The notes: generated from the letters alone by a model not told the origin. 64,000 nt of DNA from Lycium barbarum (GCF_019175385.1 NC_083338.1:65876884-65940883), one strand, 5' to 3'. Shown: positions 11,035-22,950, counted from the stretch's first letter. Made by a program: numbers and translations.

Positions 11035-12390
11035 ATGCCACCAAAGGGAAAGGCTACAGCTGCCCAGAAGGGCAAGACTACGATGAAAGGGCTGGTGGAA
11101 AGAGTGCTACCAATGAATGTAGAAGAGGGCGAATCACATAATGAGGCCCCAACTAATACTTCCTCCACTCCGCCCAATTTAGAAGAACAAGAGGGGGCTT
11201 CAGCTCCAGCTCATATGCCTCCAGTTCCTCCACCGGTTACTTCGGGTCAATAAGTGACCGAAGCTATCCACCTATTGACACAGTTAGTTGCTGCCCAGGC
11301 ACAGTGGCAGAATGCGGGTCCAAGTGATAGGACAGCTAGTACCAGATCCCGTGATTTCATGAGTTTCAATCCTCCGGAATTTTTCGGGTCAAAGCCGAAT
11401 GAAGACCCGCAAAGTTTTATTCATGAAATGTTGAAGACATTGAAGATTGTTCATGCCTTCAAAACCGAATCTGTGGAGTTGGCATCTTATAGACTCCGAG
11501 ATATGGCGGTATTATGGTACAATAATTGGATATCGTCAAGAAAAGAGGATGCACCTCCTCCCGTTTGGCAAGAATTTGTAGATGCCTTCATCCGCCATTA
11601 TTTACCACCCGAGGTTCGCCGAGCTAGAGCAGATAAATTCTTAAATTTGAAACAAGGAAATATGAGTGCCGGGGAGTATAGCCTTCAGTTTAATTCATTG
11701 GCTAGATATGCCCCGACTATTGGGGCCGATATGGGAGATAGAGTGCACAGATTTGTGAGTGGCTTAGGGCCACATTTGTTCAAGGATTGTTTGATGGCTT
11801 CGTTGCAAGATGGGATGGATATTTCCTGTATTCAAGCCCATGCCCAGAATTTAGAAGGACAACAACATCCGCAATGGGGTGATCGTAACATTAATTGAAG
11901 GCAAAGCAAGAGGGTCAGATCTATGGGGGCAGGTAGTGATTATGGAGGGGGATCAAGGCAGACATATCCCAGACATTCAGGCCAGTCGGCGACTAGTGCA
12001 CCTCCACGGTTTGCAGGTAGGAGATTTGATCGCTCCTTTCGTTCAGGAAAGGGTCAGAGTTCGAGGGCCTCAGATTCTCAGTCCAGGGGAGATTATGGCT
12101 AGAGGAGACCCCCAGTACCGTGGTGCAGCCAGTGCGGTAGACTACATTTTGGACAGTGTCTCCAAGGTTCAGATACTTGCTATGCTTATGGCCAGGTTGG
12201 GCACATGATGCGAGATTAACCGTCGATGAGTGGTAGAGTTGGGGTTCAGCCCATAGGATCAGCGGCTGGTTCTTCTTCAGTACGCCCAGTAAGACAGACG
12301 TCCCAGATTCCAGCAGGCCGTGGTAGAGGCAGAGGGGGAGCATCTACTTCAGGTGCCACTCAGCCCCGTATGTATGCTTTAGTCGGATAA
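11035..12390 (+). pseudogene. gag: Gag region of element Q, with stops
   Basis: The start is set by MPPKGKATAAQKGK, which matches the Gag start of N and T; an upstream in-frame ATG at 11023 is not conserved. The capsid-type domain ([15 protein letters not shown]... to about 11780) is followed by a basic linker and a knuckle region at about 12120-12220. The knuckle is broken: CYAYGQVGHMMRD has Tyr for the second Cys, and a stop replaces the last Cys. In-frame stops lie at 11251 (TAA), 11896 (TGA), 12100 (TAG), 12217 (TAA) and 12388 (TAA). No frameshift is present. A working product would be the capsid/nucleocapsid precursor that packages element RNA in the cytoplasm; this copy cannot make it. 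Confidence 0.9.
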
Positions 12391-14642
12391 CAGGATCTTG
12401 AGTCCTCCCTGGATGTGGTTCCAGGTACATTATCTATATTTTTCCATGATGTGTATGCATTGATAGATCCGGGTTCTACTCTATCTTATATTACTCCGTA
12501 TGTTGTTGGTCGTATTGGGGTGAAACCTGAGCCAATTAAACCTTTTAAGGTATTTACTCCGGTTGGTGATCCCATGATAGCTAGACAAGTGTATAAAAAC
12601 TGTGTAATTGTGATATGCGGCCGCCAGACTAAAGCTAATTTAATTGAGCTGGAAATGTTAGATTTCGATGTGATCATAGGTATGGATTGGTTGGCCTCAT
12701 GTTATGGTAATGTTGATTTTCGAATGAAAGCAGTTCGATTTCAATTTCCAGGAGAGCCAGTGCTTGAATGGAAGGGTAATACAACATCTCCAAGGGGTAG
12801 GTTTATTTCCTACCTTAAGGCAAAGAAGATGATAGCTAAGGGCTATATTGATCATTTAGTCCGAGTACATAACACTGAAGCAAAGTCACCAACCTTCCAA
12901 TCCGTTCCGGTAGTGAATGAATTTCTGGATGTATTTCTAGAAGAACTTCCAGGTCTTCCTCCGGAAAGGGAGATTGATTTCGCTATTGATGTGTTACCGA
13001 ACACCAAGCCAATTTTTATTCCTCCTTACCGAATGGCTTCGATAGAACTGAAAGAATTAAAGGCACAGTTGAAAGATTTGCTTGAGAAGGGGTTTATTAG
13101 ACCCAGTTCATAACCGTGGGGAGCACCAGTCCTATTCCTGAGGAAGGAAGATGGTTCCCTACGGATGTGCATCGATTATAGGCAGTTGAATAAGGTGACG
13201 ATAACGAACAAATATCCTCTCCCAAGAATTGATGATTTGTTTGACCAACTACAGGGTGCCATGTGGTTTTCCAAAATAGACTTAAGGTCAGGTTATCACT
13301 AGGTGAGAGTTAAAGAAGAAGATATTCCCATAACAGCTTTCAGAACGAGATATGACCATTATGAATTCCGGGTGCTGTCATTTGGGTTAGCCAATGCTCC
13401 GACAGTGTTCATGAATTTGATGAATAATGTATTCAGGCCTCTCTTGAATTTATTCATAATAGTGTTCATTGACGACATTCTGGTATACTCTCGTACAGAA
13501 TCAGAACATGCTGACCATTTATGTATTGTTCTTGGAATTCTCTGAGCTCGAGAATTGTATGCAAAATTTTCAAAGTACGAGTTTTGGTTGAATTCTGTGA
13601 CATTTCTGGGTCATGTTATTTCAGATGATGGCATATGAGTTGATACTCAGAAAATTGAAGCTGTGAAAACTTGGCCAAGGCCTACGACGCCTACAGAAGT
13701 TCATAGTTTCCTGGGATTGGCAGGGTACTATAGAAGGTTCGTAGATGGATTTTCGTCTATTTCAGCCCCATTGACGAAGCTAACCCAAAAGTCAGTTAAA
13801 TTTCAATAGAATGATTCTTGTGAACGCAGTTTCCAAGAGTTGAAGGATAGATTAATCTCAGCCCTAGTCTTGACACTCCTAGAAGGGCCGGATGGTTACG
13901 TTGTATATTGTGATGCTTTCGGTGTTGGGTTAGGATGTGTGTTAATGCAGCACGGTAAAGTCATCGCTTATGCTTCGAGACAGCTGCGGAAACATGAAAA
14001 GAACTACCCAACTCATGATCTCGAATTGGATGCAATTATTCATGCATTAAAGATGTGGAGACATTACTTGTACGGCGTGCATGTTGATATATATACAGAT
14101 CACAAGAGTCTTTAATACATTTTCAAACAGAAGGAGTTAAATCTGTGGCAGAGGCAGTGGTTAGAGTTATTGAAAGATTATGATGCGAGCATTTTGTACC
14201 ACCCTCGAAAGGCAAATGTAGTAGCTGACGCGCTTAGCCGCCAATCAATGGGCAGACTATGTGAAGTTCCTTCGAAAAAGAAAGAGTTGATTCATGAGCT
14301 CCACCAACTAGCTAATCTTGGAGTACGTGTAATTGATTCGGGTAGGGCAGGGATTAGTATTAATGATCCCACAGTTTCGTCCCTGAATATGGAAGTGAAA
14401 GAGCATCAGTATGAAGATCCTCAATTAGGACATTACAGAGACACATTTCATGAAAAAGAGGAGTCACTATTTGAAACTTCTATGGATGGAATTCTTAGAT
14501 ACCGAGGCAAGCTATGTGTTCCGAATGTCGCAGAATTGCGTCGTCGAATCTTAGAGGAAGCTCATTATTCTCGGTATTTTATTCACCCAGGTGCAACAAA
14601 TATGTATCATGATCTCAAGTTGATATATTGGTGGGATGGCAT
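12391..14642 (+). pseudogene. pol: Pol region of element Q (PR-RT-RH-partial IN), with stops
   Basis: It is in the same frame as gag, as expected for a single gag-pol polyprotein. Protease carries [11 protein letters not shown] (about 12455-12487). Reverse transcriptase has [16 protein letters not shown] and [10 protein letters not shown] (about 13462-13491). RNase H has [16 protein letters not shown] and DIYTDHKSL (near 14089-14112). The integrase zinc region begins (HYSRYFIHPG...YWWDG) and stops at the LTR boundary. Stops lie at 13111, 13300 (CAG to TAG), 13543, 13636 (CGA to TGA), 13807 (TGG to TAG) and 14113 (CAA to TAA), judged against N. The frame is otherwise unbroken. Integrase core and chromodomain are absent. 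Confidence 0.92.
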
Positions 14643-16494
14643 TGTTACACCTTGGAAAATTTCCCGTTAACGTACAATGAATAGACTAACGAAAAATACG
14701 AGTATACGATATTTCTGTAAGAAAGGAATGACGTTTGATGACCCAATTAAGATTTCAAAGGGCATTGAGACAAGAGAAGAAATTTGCCGAGAGAAGGCAA
14801 GGCATACGATGTGTATTGGAAAGAAATTACGAGTAACGAGTTAATGATAATTAAAAGGTGCATTGGAGAAGAGTTATAACGTCCCTTAGATTGTTAATGA
14901 AGTGATAAATAAGTGCTAAGAAGGTTCCATAAGGATTGGAGATCAAATAATGTGGCAAGAAAAAGTTCAGTGGAAGAATGAGTTATACGGTCGATTATAC
15001 GGTCCGTATAATGTTATACGACCCGTATAATGGACCGTAGGAGTGTCACAGAATGATGCTGTTGAGGGGTTGATTTCACGGTCACTTATACGGACCGTAT
15101 AATATTATACAGTCCGTATAATGTGCCGTCAAACTGACACAGAATGCGATGGTTACTGGAGCAGTTTTACGGTCACTTATACGGACCGTATAAGTGTCTG
15201 TATAATGACGTTGGGACAAATTTCAAGTTTTAAATAAGAGACCCAACCACATTTATTTCATTTCATTTTTCTTCTCCACGACCCCATTGCTCTCTAGAAC
15301 CTTCCAAACTCCTCAAATACAAGAATCCAAGTGGAATTAATGATCAACTTCATCAAATCAACAAAACTAGGTGTGGGAAATACATTAATGTTCATCCAAG
15401 CTAAGAAATCTCATGGAAGGTGGAACTAGGGTTTTGTTCAAGTGAAGTATTTCAACTCAAGGCTTATTCCTACACCATCTAAGGTGTGTTTTATGGTATT
15501 TACATGTTATTTAAGGTATGAAAAGGTTGAAACACTTGGATTGTAGAAAGATATAGGGAATGGGTCATGAAGGTGTGAATAGTGTCATTGTTGAATAGTA
15601 GTTTGGGGTGAATTATGAATATTGGTATGTTATGATTGTAAACATGTTATGAATGACATTTAAAATATGGAATAAGTATTATATATGAGAAAATGCGATA
15701 TAGAACTATAACCACAATTATGGAGAAATTGAAGAGGAATTGTGAAGGTCGGATAATGTAGATGAATGACGATTGTTGTCTATGATATTGTGAAGGTTGT
15801 TATGGTTGTTTGGGAGTTGAAATATGATACGGAGAAAGTAGTGGAAACAAAGAGAAATCCGGCCCAATATCCCTTAGAAATGGTAACACGTTCTTATAGT
15901 CGATTAACTAATGTTAATGCGAATTCTCTTGAAGGTAGAATCGTGGGCGTTGAAGGAGAACAAGCAAGCGATAAACTAGTTAAACGGAAAAGGTATGTAA
16001 GGCTAATCCTTTCCTTCTAAAGCATGAATCTTTCAAATTTTCCATGATCTTCTTATACGATAGAGGCTATGAGTCCATGAATATACGAAGCTACATATGC
16101 ACATGATTGAGAAAGAAATACGATACGAGCATGATAATGATGATGATGAATTTAAGTATGAGTAATCCTAGTGTAAAATAAGATGTCCATGAAGCTAAGG
16201 ATTCTAAGTATGTTTTCATCGATGCTTTTCTTTGCGTACACTCACCTTAAATTGTTAGTTCCTTCAAGGTGAGATATGATGTTGATGATTACGCCATAAT
16301 ATAATCGGGGGCTCACGACCTTATGTCGCCCCGACATGGCAATAGTTGCCTTCAAATTCTAGTGTATATTCTTAATGATAAATGTATAATGAGGCTAAGT
16401 TATGATATGTCCATGAGATAATCAATAATGTAAGTTTATAACATACCTATTCTATGTATGAAAATGTTGAGTTACGATGGATATATGACGATAT

Positions 16495-16657
16495 GATTCC
16501 ACCGCGCCCTAGAGGCCGGACATGTCACCGCTATGGCGGGCTACTTATGATTCCACCACGCCCAAGAGGCCGGACATGTCACTGCTAATGCGGGATGCTT
16601 ATGATTACACCGTGCCTAGAGGCCGGACATGTCACTGCTAATGCGGGCTGCTTATGA
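16495..16657 (+). repeat. Tandem repeat, about 54 bp x 3
   Basis: Three copies of a unit starting GATTCCACCGCGCC and containing AGAGGCCGGACATGTCACYGCTAWDGCGGG (unit boundaries near 16495, 16550 and 16604). It is present only in the 3' LTR of Q, so it expanded after insertion or was inherited through template switching. Confidence 0.75.
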
Positions 16658-17187
16658 TCCATTGATGTTGTTCATGTATACACTCACCTTATATGCTAAT
16701 TCCTTCAAGGTGAGGCAGAATGCTTATGAATGCTCCATAACGGAATCGGGGGTTCACGACCTTATGTCACCCCGATAGAGTATAATTGTCTTAAGTCCCC
16801 AGTCATGCATTATAATAATAGTATGATGAGAATATGATAAGTCTATGAGATGTACATGATGATATCACACCGCGCCTACATGGTCGGGAAGACACCGCTA
16901 AAGCGGGCAGCGTATACACCATGTATAAATGGCATGGGCAGACACCACTAGTGGGCGGCATGAGATGGTACCTCGGATGCGGGAGGCCTGGACGCAGGCT
17001 AACGATTAACACACCGTACCTATATGGTCGGGCAGCTTATACATATATGCATACATGATATAATGATGATTATGAAGTAAGTTAGCATGCATTATTTCAG
17101 TTTTAAGTGACAGTCAGTTACAGATTGCTCTTCACTCATGTCTCCGTATTTCATTGATATATCATTATTGTTTATGCCTTACATACT

Positions 17188-17226
17188 CAGTACAATAGTC
17201 GTACTGACATCCGTTTTCTTTGGACG
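17188..17226 (+). other. Double hairpin in Q 3' LTR
   Basis: CAGTAC (17188-17193) pairs with GTACTG (17201-17206) around a 7-base loop. A second stem, CATCC with GGACG, has one mismatch. It is the plus-strand counterpart of the module in L, N, H and G. Confidence 0.65.
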
Positions 17227-17660
17227 CTATGTTCATGCCCACAAGTAGACAGGGAGACGGTGCAGATTCATAGGAGCTATCAGCAGATTTACAGGAGCAC
17301 TCCATTATTCCAGAGGTGCTATTTGGTCTATTATTTTGTGTGTATATATACATGTATTTTGGGCACGGCGGGGTCCTGTCCCGTCCATATGTCTAGTACT
17401 CTAGTAGAGGCTCGTAGATACATATGTGTGGGTAGTATGGTCTAATGATGTTACTATTGAATATATATATATTATTATTTTGATAACCGAAGGGCTTATG
17501 TATATAAAAGTAATTATGTTTCCAAATGAAAAATGGTTTTCCTATGATTTGAGTATATAATTAACGAATGTACGCTCAATGATTATGATAAGCAATAGAA
17601 TGAGTGGTGCTCGGTGGTTAGCCCCGGGTACCCTTTATGGCCCCTAGTCGGGTCGTGACA

Positions 17661-19381
17661 GTACTGGTGAACTTTATGTGACTTAGAAGACTAGTTGTTC
17701 GGTACTTGGATTATTATGTTCCATTGATGAGGAGTTCCCGTATGTTGTGCATAAAGATGTCCTGTGTTATTTAATATCGAATCACAACCTGATATTGAAA
17801 TTGATAAAACGTCTTAAAAGTACATGAAATGATTCTAGACTGGATGTTTAGTAGTTGATGACATAAGTTAGAAGCATACTTGTCATATATTGATGTCATT
17901 AGGAAGTAAAGGAATGAGGTGATATTACTATTGTGATTCTGTCTGTGATGGGCATTAGAGACTAGTGTTAATCTCGTTCATGATAATGTAGCATCTTGCT
18001 AGTCGTCGTTTGGGACGAGGATAGTGATTCTACTATGGCTTATTGTGTAGCCTTTTTATGATATTGTTGGTGTGCCTATGCGTGGTACTATTAATATTTG
18101 ACTTGATGGTTGATATTGAATTCCTACATTGCACGTATTCTCATCCTTCATGATATATTGTTGATACATTGATGATACTTAAGGAAACGTTGTTATGAGC
18201 TGGGCTAAGTTGGATGAGAGTGACGTGAAGACCGATGTCCGATGTTTATCCCTAAATCAATGATGAGTGTAGCGATGCCGAGGTTGTTGCCGGAATCGTG
18301 AGGTAGCGGTTGCCGAAGTTGTTGTCAGAATCGTGAGGTACGTGGACTTCGCAGGTCCCCATGGGTTGTGCTGCCGAGATGTGATGTTGCATCATCAGAG
18401 TACATGTGTGCGGTGCATATGCATTGCATCCATAATTCATACATGATTGCATTGCATTGTACCTTTTGACTTCTCGTGCTATCCTTTTGATATTCTTGTG
18501 CTATTCTTGTGATCTAGTTGTGTTATACGAACTCGAATTGGATGTATTGAGACTTGCCACTGTTGGGCTTAGTTGCTATAACCATCGGCTATGATCTTGA
18601 TTTATATTTGTTGATTTTCGTTGGCTTAGTTGTATATTTGGCTTCCAAAATTTTAGGCAAATAATGAATAGTTGAATGACGAGATGACTTGTCGATACTA
18701 AGAGGGGATTGTGTAATGGTAGTTGACTTGTGATACTTGACACAAATTGTCTATTGTATGTTAGATTAGTTAGTATGGATTATAGTGTAAGTTTGGCAAA
18801 TAGATTACAAGGGGAGAATTGATGAGAATAAGAATCTTTATTGTTGCAACGAGCGATAGGTAATGTTCACTGTTGACCTAGTTTACCAACCATGATTATT
18901 TGTGAATACTATTACTGATATGCTCTTCTAACCATTGTGGGCCTATGATGCTTATCAGTACTAGTGTTGTACTGATACTACTCTTGCTGCATCCCGTTTT
19001 GGGGTGTAGAGTTTTTCAGGAAATTGATTGCTGGAGTTTTTCCAAAGATGCACGGTGCCTATCTAGAAGGCCTCCATCCTTTTCATTCCGAGATGGAGGT
19101 TGGGTCTTAGATTTATTATTGTATTCCGGCTCAACATTAGTCGTTCTTGTACTAGTCTAGGCTAGGTCATGGGAATGAGTCATTGTAATTATTTAGTCGT
19201 TGTAAACACTTCCGCTATTTCGTTTAAATGTATTGGTTGACTTCGGTTTTTCGATTATTATATTTCTTGAGAGATTGCTTAATCTCTTCCTTTATTTCTA
19301 AATGTTTTATGTTGGGTTGAGGGTTTGCCTACCAAGGTAGGAATGGTAGGTGCCCGCGCGATCCTAAAATGGGTCGTGACA
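17661..19381 (+). repeat. 3' LTR of element B, right part
   Basis: After the Q target copy (17661-17665) the sequence continues the B LTR and ends AAATGGGTCGTGACA. It contains a perfect CAGTAC/GTACTG hairpin with 7-base loop (18956-18974), a second hairpin CATCCC/GGGGTG (18990-19006), and a CCTAC/GTAGG hairpin near the end (19328-19341). No gene is supported; short frames at 18252-18452 and 18945-19160 have no recognisable domain. Confidence 0.6.
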
Positions 19382-19517
19382 TTGACTTAGACTTATTATG
19401 ATTTTATCTTGTTATTTAAGTCTTTTCATAATTAAATAAGTAATGAATTAAGGGGATGGTTCGCCCACCAAGTGGGTTAGTATGGGTTCCATCACGATGG
19501 TATTCTTGGTCGTGAAA
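19382..19517 (+). repeat. Right LTR end of element P
   Basis: The end part is related to the B LTR end (CCCACCAAGTGGG hairpin at 19464-19476, then TTGGTCGTGAAA). It is followed by a primer site. It begins TTGAC directly after B, the likely right target copy of B. Confidence 0.55.
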
Positions 19518-19520
19518 AGT

Positions 19521-19532
19521 TGGTATCAGAGC
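19521..19532 (+). other. Primer binding site (initiator Met tRNA), element P
   Basis: TGGTATCAGAGC just downstream of the P LTR end; it supports a plus-strand element with gag at 19716. Confidence 0.88.
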
Positions 19533-19715
19533 CCTAGGTTCACTGATCTCACCTATACAAAAACATGTCTATTAGAGTCTTGCGGATCGGTATGGAGATG
19601 TCTGTACTTATCTTCGAGAGGCTATGGGACATTAGGAAAACTCCAATTCTTTCTTTCCTTTTATGCTACTTGATTCTAATTAGTATCAGATTCTCCTTTT
19701 ATTTTATCACAGATA

Positions 19716-21195
19716 GTGAGGACTTGTGCTAGAGCAACAGTTGATGAGGCACCAGTACCGGTCGATGGGGCCACGGCACGTGGTCGGGATCAGGCTAGAG
19801 GCCGTGGACGCAGCAGCGAGGCAATACCGGCTGGGGGCAGGCACCCTTGGTTGGTTGGGCCCGTGCTAGATCTGTCTCTCCCGAGCCACCAGCGTATCAT
19901 GATGAGGAGGAGGAGTTGGGACCAGCACCAGCTCAGCCTGATATTATAGCTACTCTAGTGTTGAACCTTCTTGAGGGATTGACTCAGGCAGGTGTGTTAC
20001 CGGATACACCTGATGGTCAGTGGGTGAGATTAGCTGAGAAGATTCCAGAGAGGTTCCGTGCTCTGGGCCCACAGCCTACTGCGGCTATGGCTCCATATAT
20101 GAACGATATTTCGGGACCATACCTATTCCCTAGGCCCATGGCATGCCCAGTGATTACTGGGGAGGAGCATGATTTGTTTTGGAGGTTCACCAAAATGAAG
20201 GCTCCCGTCTTCTACGACACCCAGCAGGAGGATGCCTATGAGTTTATCATCGATTGTCATGCTAGGCTCCATAATATGGGGGCGGTAGAGAGCCACGGGT
20301 TTGATTTTGTGACTTTTCAGCTATTGGGTAGTGATGCCAAGCTTTGGTGGAGAGCGTATGTTGAGTGCACACCAGCTGGGTTGCCTCCATTGACATGGAC
20401 TCAGTTTTATTAGATATTTTTGGAGAAGTAAGTACGTCCTACATACTTTGAGAGATAGGAGGTGTGATGAGTTCAGTCATATTGAGCAGAGAGGTTTATC
20501 GATTGCTGAGTATGAGGCTCGCTTTCACTCTTTGTCCAGATATGTGCTTCAGTTGCTTCCCAATGAGGCGGAGAGAGTGAGAAGATTCGTCAAGGGGTTG
20601 AACACTACTTTGAAGTTGTCAACTCTTCAGTTAGTATTTATAGGGGCTTCGTTTCAAGAGGTGGTGGATCATGTCACTACAGTTGAGTCCGTGAGACAGG
20701 ATAGTTTTGGTAAGGGTGATGATAAGAGGGCCCGCAAAAGGGGCAGCTTCAGTGGTTCATTCTCCAGAGGGCGGGGCCAGTATGGTCAGAGTTCCCAGAT
20801 CTACTCAGTTAGCCCGATCCAGTCTGCTATGCAGACATTTGTTGGAGAGTCTTCAGGGCCCAGTAATCATTCTTCAGGGAAACTACTAGGTTCGTATTCC
20901 AAATCCTTTGATCGTGGTGGGTATTCGGGTTCTTTAGCTTCAGTTCAGAGGTCTGTACTCGACAAGGTATGTTACGAGTGGGGTGAGCCGGGGAATTTCA
21001 AGATGAACTGTCCCCGACTCAAACAGAGTGGTCAGAGTACCCAATATCAGACCCCTACAGCTCCAGCTACATATGTTAGAGGGGGTGGATCTTATAGTAG
21101 AGGCAGTATACAGCCTTGGCGGGGTGGCCACCCGTCAGGCAGAGGTGGACATCAGTCTGATAGGGGCAAAGCACAGTCAGGTCGGGGTGGTCGGG
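19716..21195 (+). pseudogene. gag: Gag pseudogene of element P, truncated
   Basis: This Gag family is different from that of Q, N and T: it has an Arg/Gly-rich N-terminus, a capsid region with TGEEHDLFWRFTKMKAPVF and DAKLWWRAYV, then RGLSIAEYEARFHSLSRY and an RG/Gly-Ser-rich tail. The normal ATG appears mutated to ATA at 19713-19715. Frames change near 19850-19950, and around 20411-20448 a TAG plus a small insertion breaks the frame. The knuckle is degenerate (CYEWGEPGNFKMNC, with Trp for Cys and Asn for His). The frame ends where element E inserts (TCGGG then TGTAACAC), so protease and everything after are missing. Confidence 0.88.
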
Positions 21196-21648
21196 TGTAA
21201 CACTCTGTAAATTCGAGTTACGTATGAATGTGTAAAATTAGTATTAAGATGAAATTTGGTCGGGATGATTTCAGATGGAAAATAGTCGATTTGAAGGGCT
21301 TTAAAATTCGTCTAAGTCTGGAGGACTTCTTACTAGTTCCCATTTTTTGGATGGTTTCGTTAAGAATCTGAGAAAATGCAAAACATGATAGTTGTATGTC
21401 ATTGAAATTCCTTTCCAATGGTAATTCTCCCGGCTCAAACATAGATAATTACAAAAATTTATGACCATTTTACTGAGCAAAGGTCGGCAGTCGCGTCGCA
21501 AGGGTGCCGCGATCAGAACGTTGTTCTGACCAGATTTTTTCCTTGTGCGGCACCACTACATCGTAAGGGTGCCATAGGTAGTCTCATCCGCTATGGGTCC
21601 ACGACGCAAGGGTGTCGCGGCCCAATTGTTTTCTTGTTCCGAATTTTA
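21196..21648 (+). repeat. LTR of element E, left part
   Basis: It starts TGTAACACTCTG exactly where P's gag ends. Inverted repeats include TCAGAAC-GTT-GTTCTGA (21513-21529) and three copies of a CATCGYAAGGGTGYC-like motif (about 21490-21622), two of them in stem-forming contexts. It is interrupted by H at 21649; the flanking TTTTA is H's target duplication. Confidence 0.75.
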
Positions 21649-22382
21649 TGTCACGACCCAGCTCCGTGGGCCACGACTGATGTCCTATTTGGACACCCCA
21701 AACAGACTTACATACTAACTCGTCATATTTTAATCTAACTCAGATTTTCATATTAATCATCCTAAACGGACTGAAAGCAAATATCATCATATCAGAACCA
21801 ACAGAGGCGGCGGAATACACATCGCCGAACATGTGCACATATACAAACATACAGGCCATTTAGGCCGCATCCAAATCTGATAGATTGGCGGAATCTACAT
21901 CGCCAGATACATGCACGTGTACAGACAATTAGGCTGTTTTGGCCATAATAGCAAACGGGACCGCATTAAGACGTAGATCATAGACAAACGAACGCACACA
22001 TGACCCATTACCCACATATATGACTACAGGCCTCTACAAACCATAACGGAATCATATGATGGGATAGGGCCCCGCCGTACCCCAAATGGTCAAATATACA
22101 GAAGCATATACATCACAAAAAAAAATGTGTACCAACATATGGGCTCCGGATCAAAGTAGCACTCTGTAATAGCAGAATGTGTGGCCTACACTGGCAGATC
22201 ACGAACCTCTTTACCTGCGGGCATGAAACGCAGCCACCGAAGAAAGGGGGTCAGTACGAAAGATGTACTGAGTATGTAAAGCATAAAGTACAGAAATCCA
22301 AACCGTAACTGAAGTGAAAGGTACAGAGAGAGAATACCGGATCAATATATCAAAACCTGTACTGAAGACATATGTACATAAT
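21649..22382 (-). repeat. 3' LTR of H, first part
   Basis: It is nearly identical to 56773-57506 of the 5' LTR. It contains two copies of a GGCGGAATNNACATCGCC motif (about 21803 and 21891) and the double hairpin at about 22231-22270, where one C of the first stem has become A. It is interrupted by N after ATAAT. Confidence 0.9.
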
Positions 22383-22917
22383 TGTCACGACCCAGCCCCG
22401 TGGGCCGCAACTGGCACCCTACCTGGGTGCCCAGACCGAATCACACATTAATTATAAGGTCCAAACGTATTTCCGAATTTTACGAAATCATATCAAATGC
22501 AATTTATATCAAAATATGTCTTAAGCGGTCGTGCCAAACCAAAATACCATATCAAATACAAACTGAGCGGCGGAATAGACATCGCCGGTCAAAAGTGCAA
22601 ACATAAGCATAAGGGCCATTTGGGGCCAGCATAACAAACAGACCGCTTTAAGACCATAAAACGAAATCAAACCAACATATACAGGACCCTCACCCCCACA
22701 TATATGACTACAGGCCTCTACGAATTCAAAACAAAGACATATGGCGAGACAGGGCCCCGCCGTACCCAAATAGTCAAATGTACGAAATATATACAAAGCA
22801 AAAGGAGTCTGTACCAAAAGTGGACTCCGGATCAAAGAGGAGTACTCCGGAATAGAAAAGAGGGAAGCCTACTGTGGAGGATCACCAATGTCTGCACCTG
22901 CGGGCAGAAAAACGCAG

Positions 22918-22950
22918 CCCCCGAAGAAAGGGGGTCAGTACGAAATATGT
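22918..22950 (-). other. Double hairpin in N 3' LTR
   Basis: CCCCC (22918-22922) pairs with GGGGG (22930-22934), followed by CAGTAC/GTACTG with a 7-base loop. The copy in the other LTR is at about 31016-31049. Confidence 0.7.

Larger units (their letters stand above)
8591..17660 (+). mobile_element. Element Q: Ty3/gypsy retrotransposon, defective
   Basis: It is bounded by LTRs starting TGTTACACC and ending GTCGTGACA (GTGCCA in the 5' copy). Flanks GTATT/GTACT are a near-perfect target duplication with one change. The order is 5' LTR, initiator-Met primer site, leader hairpin, gag, protease, reverse transcriptase, RNase H and the start of integrase. The rest of integrase and the polypurine tract are missing: the coding sequence runs directly into the 3' LTR at 14643. 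It inserted in the B LTR in the plus orientation. Confidence 0.88.
14643..17660 (+). repeat. 3' LTR of element Q (3018 bp)
   Basis: It runs from TGTTACACCTTGG to GGGTCGTGACA. It joins truncated integrase with no polypurine tract. Compared with the 5' LTR it has an extra block at about 16230-16660 (a second copy of the CTCACCTT...AAGGTGAG region plus a 54-bp tandem repeat) and retains the 17166-17503 segment with the double hairpin (17188-17226). Confidence 0.88.

Noticed and set aside
14643..17660. A solo LTR inserted into Q integrase
   Set aside because: The five bases before it (GGCAT) do not match those after it (GTACT), while GTATT before the 5' LTR at 8591 nearly does. A 3' LTR of Q with a missing pol end fits better.
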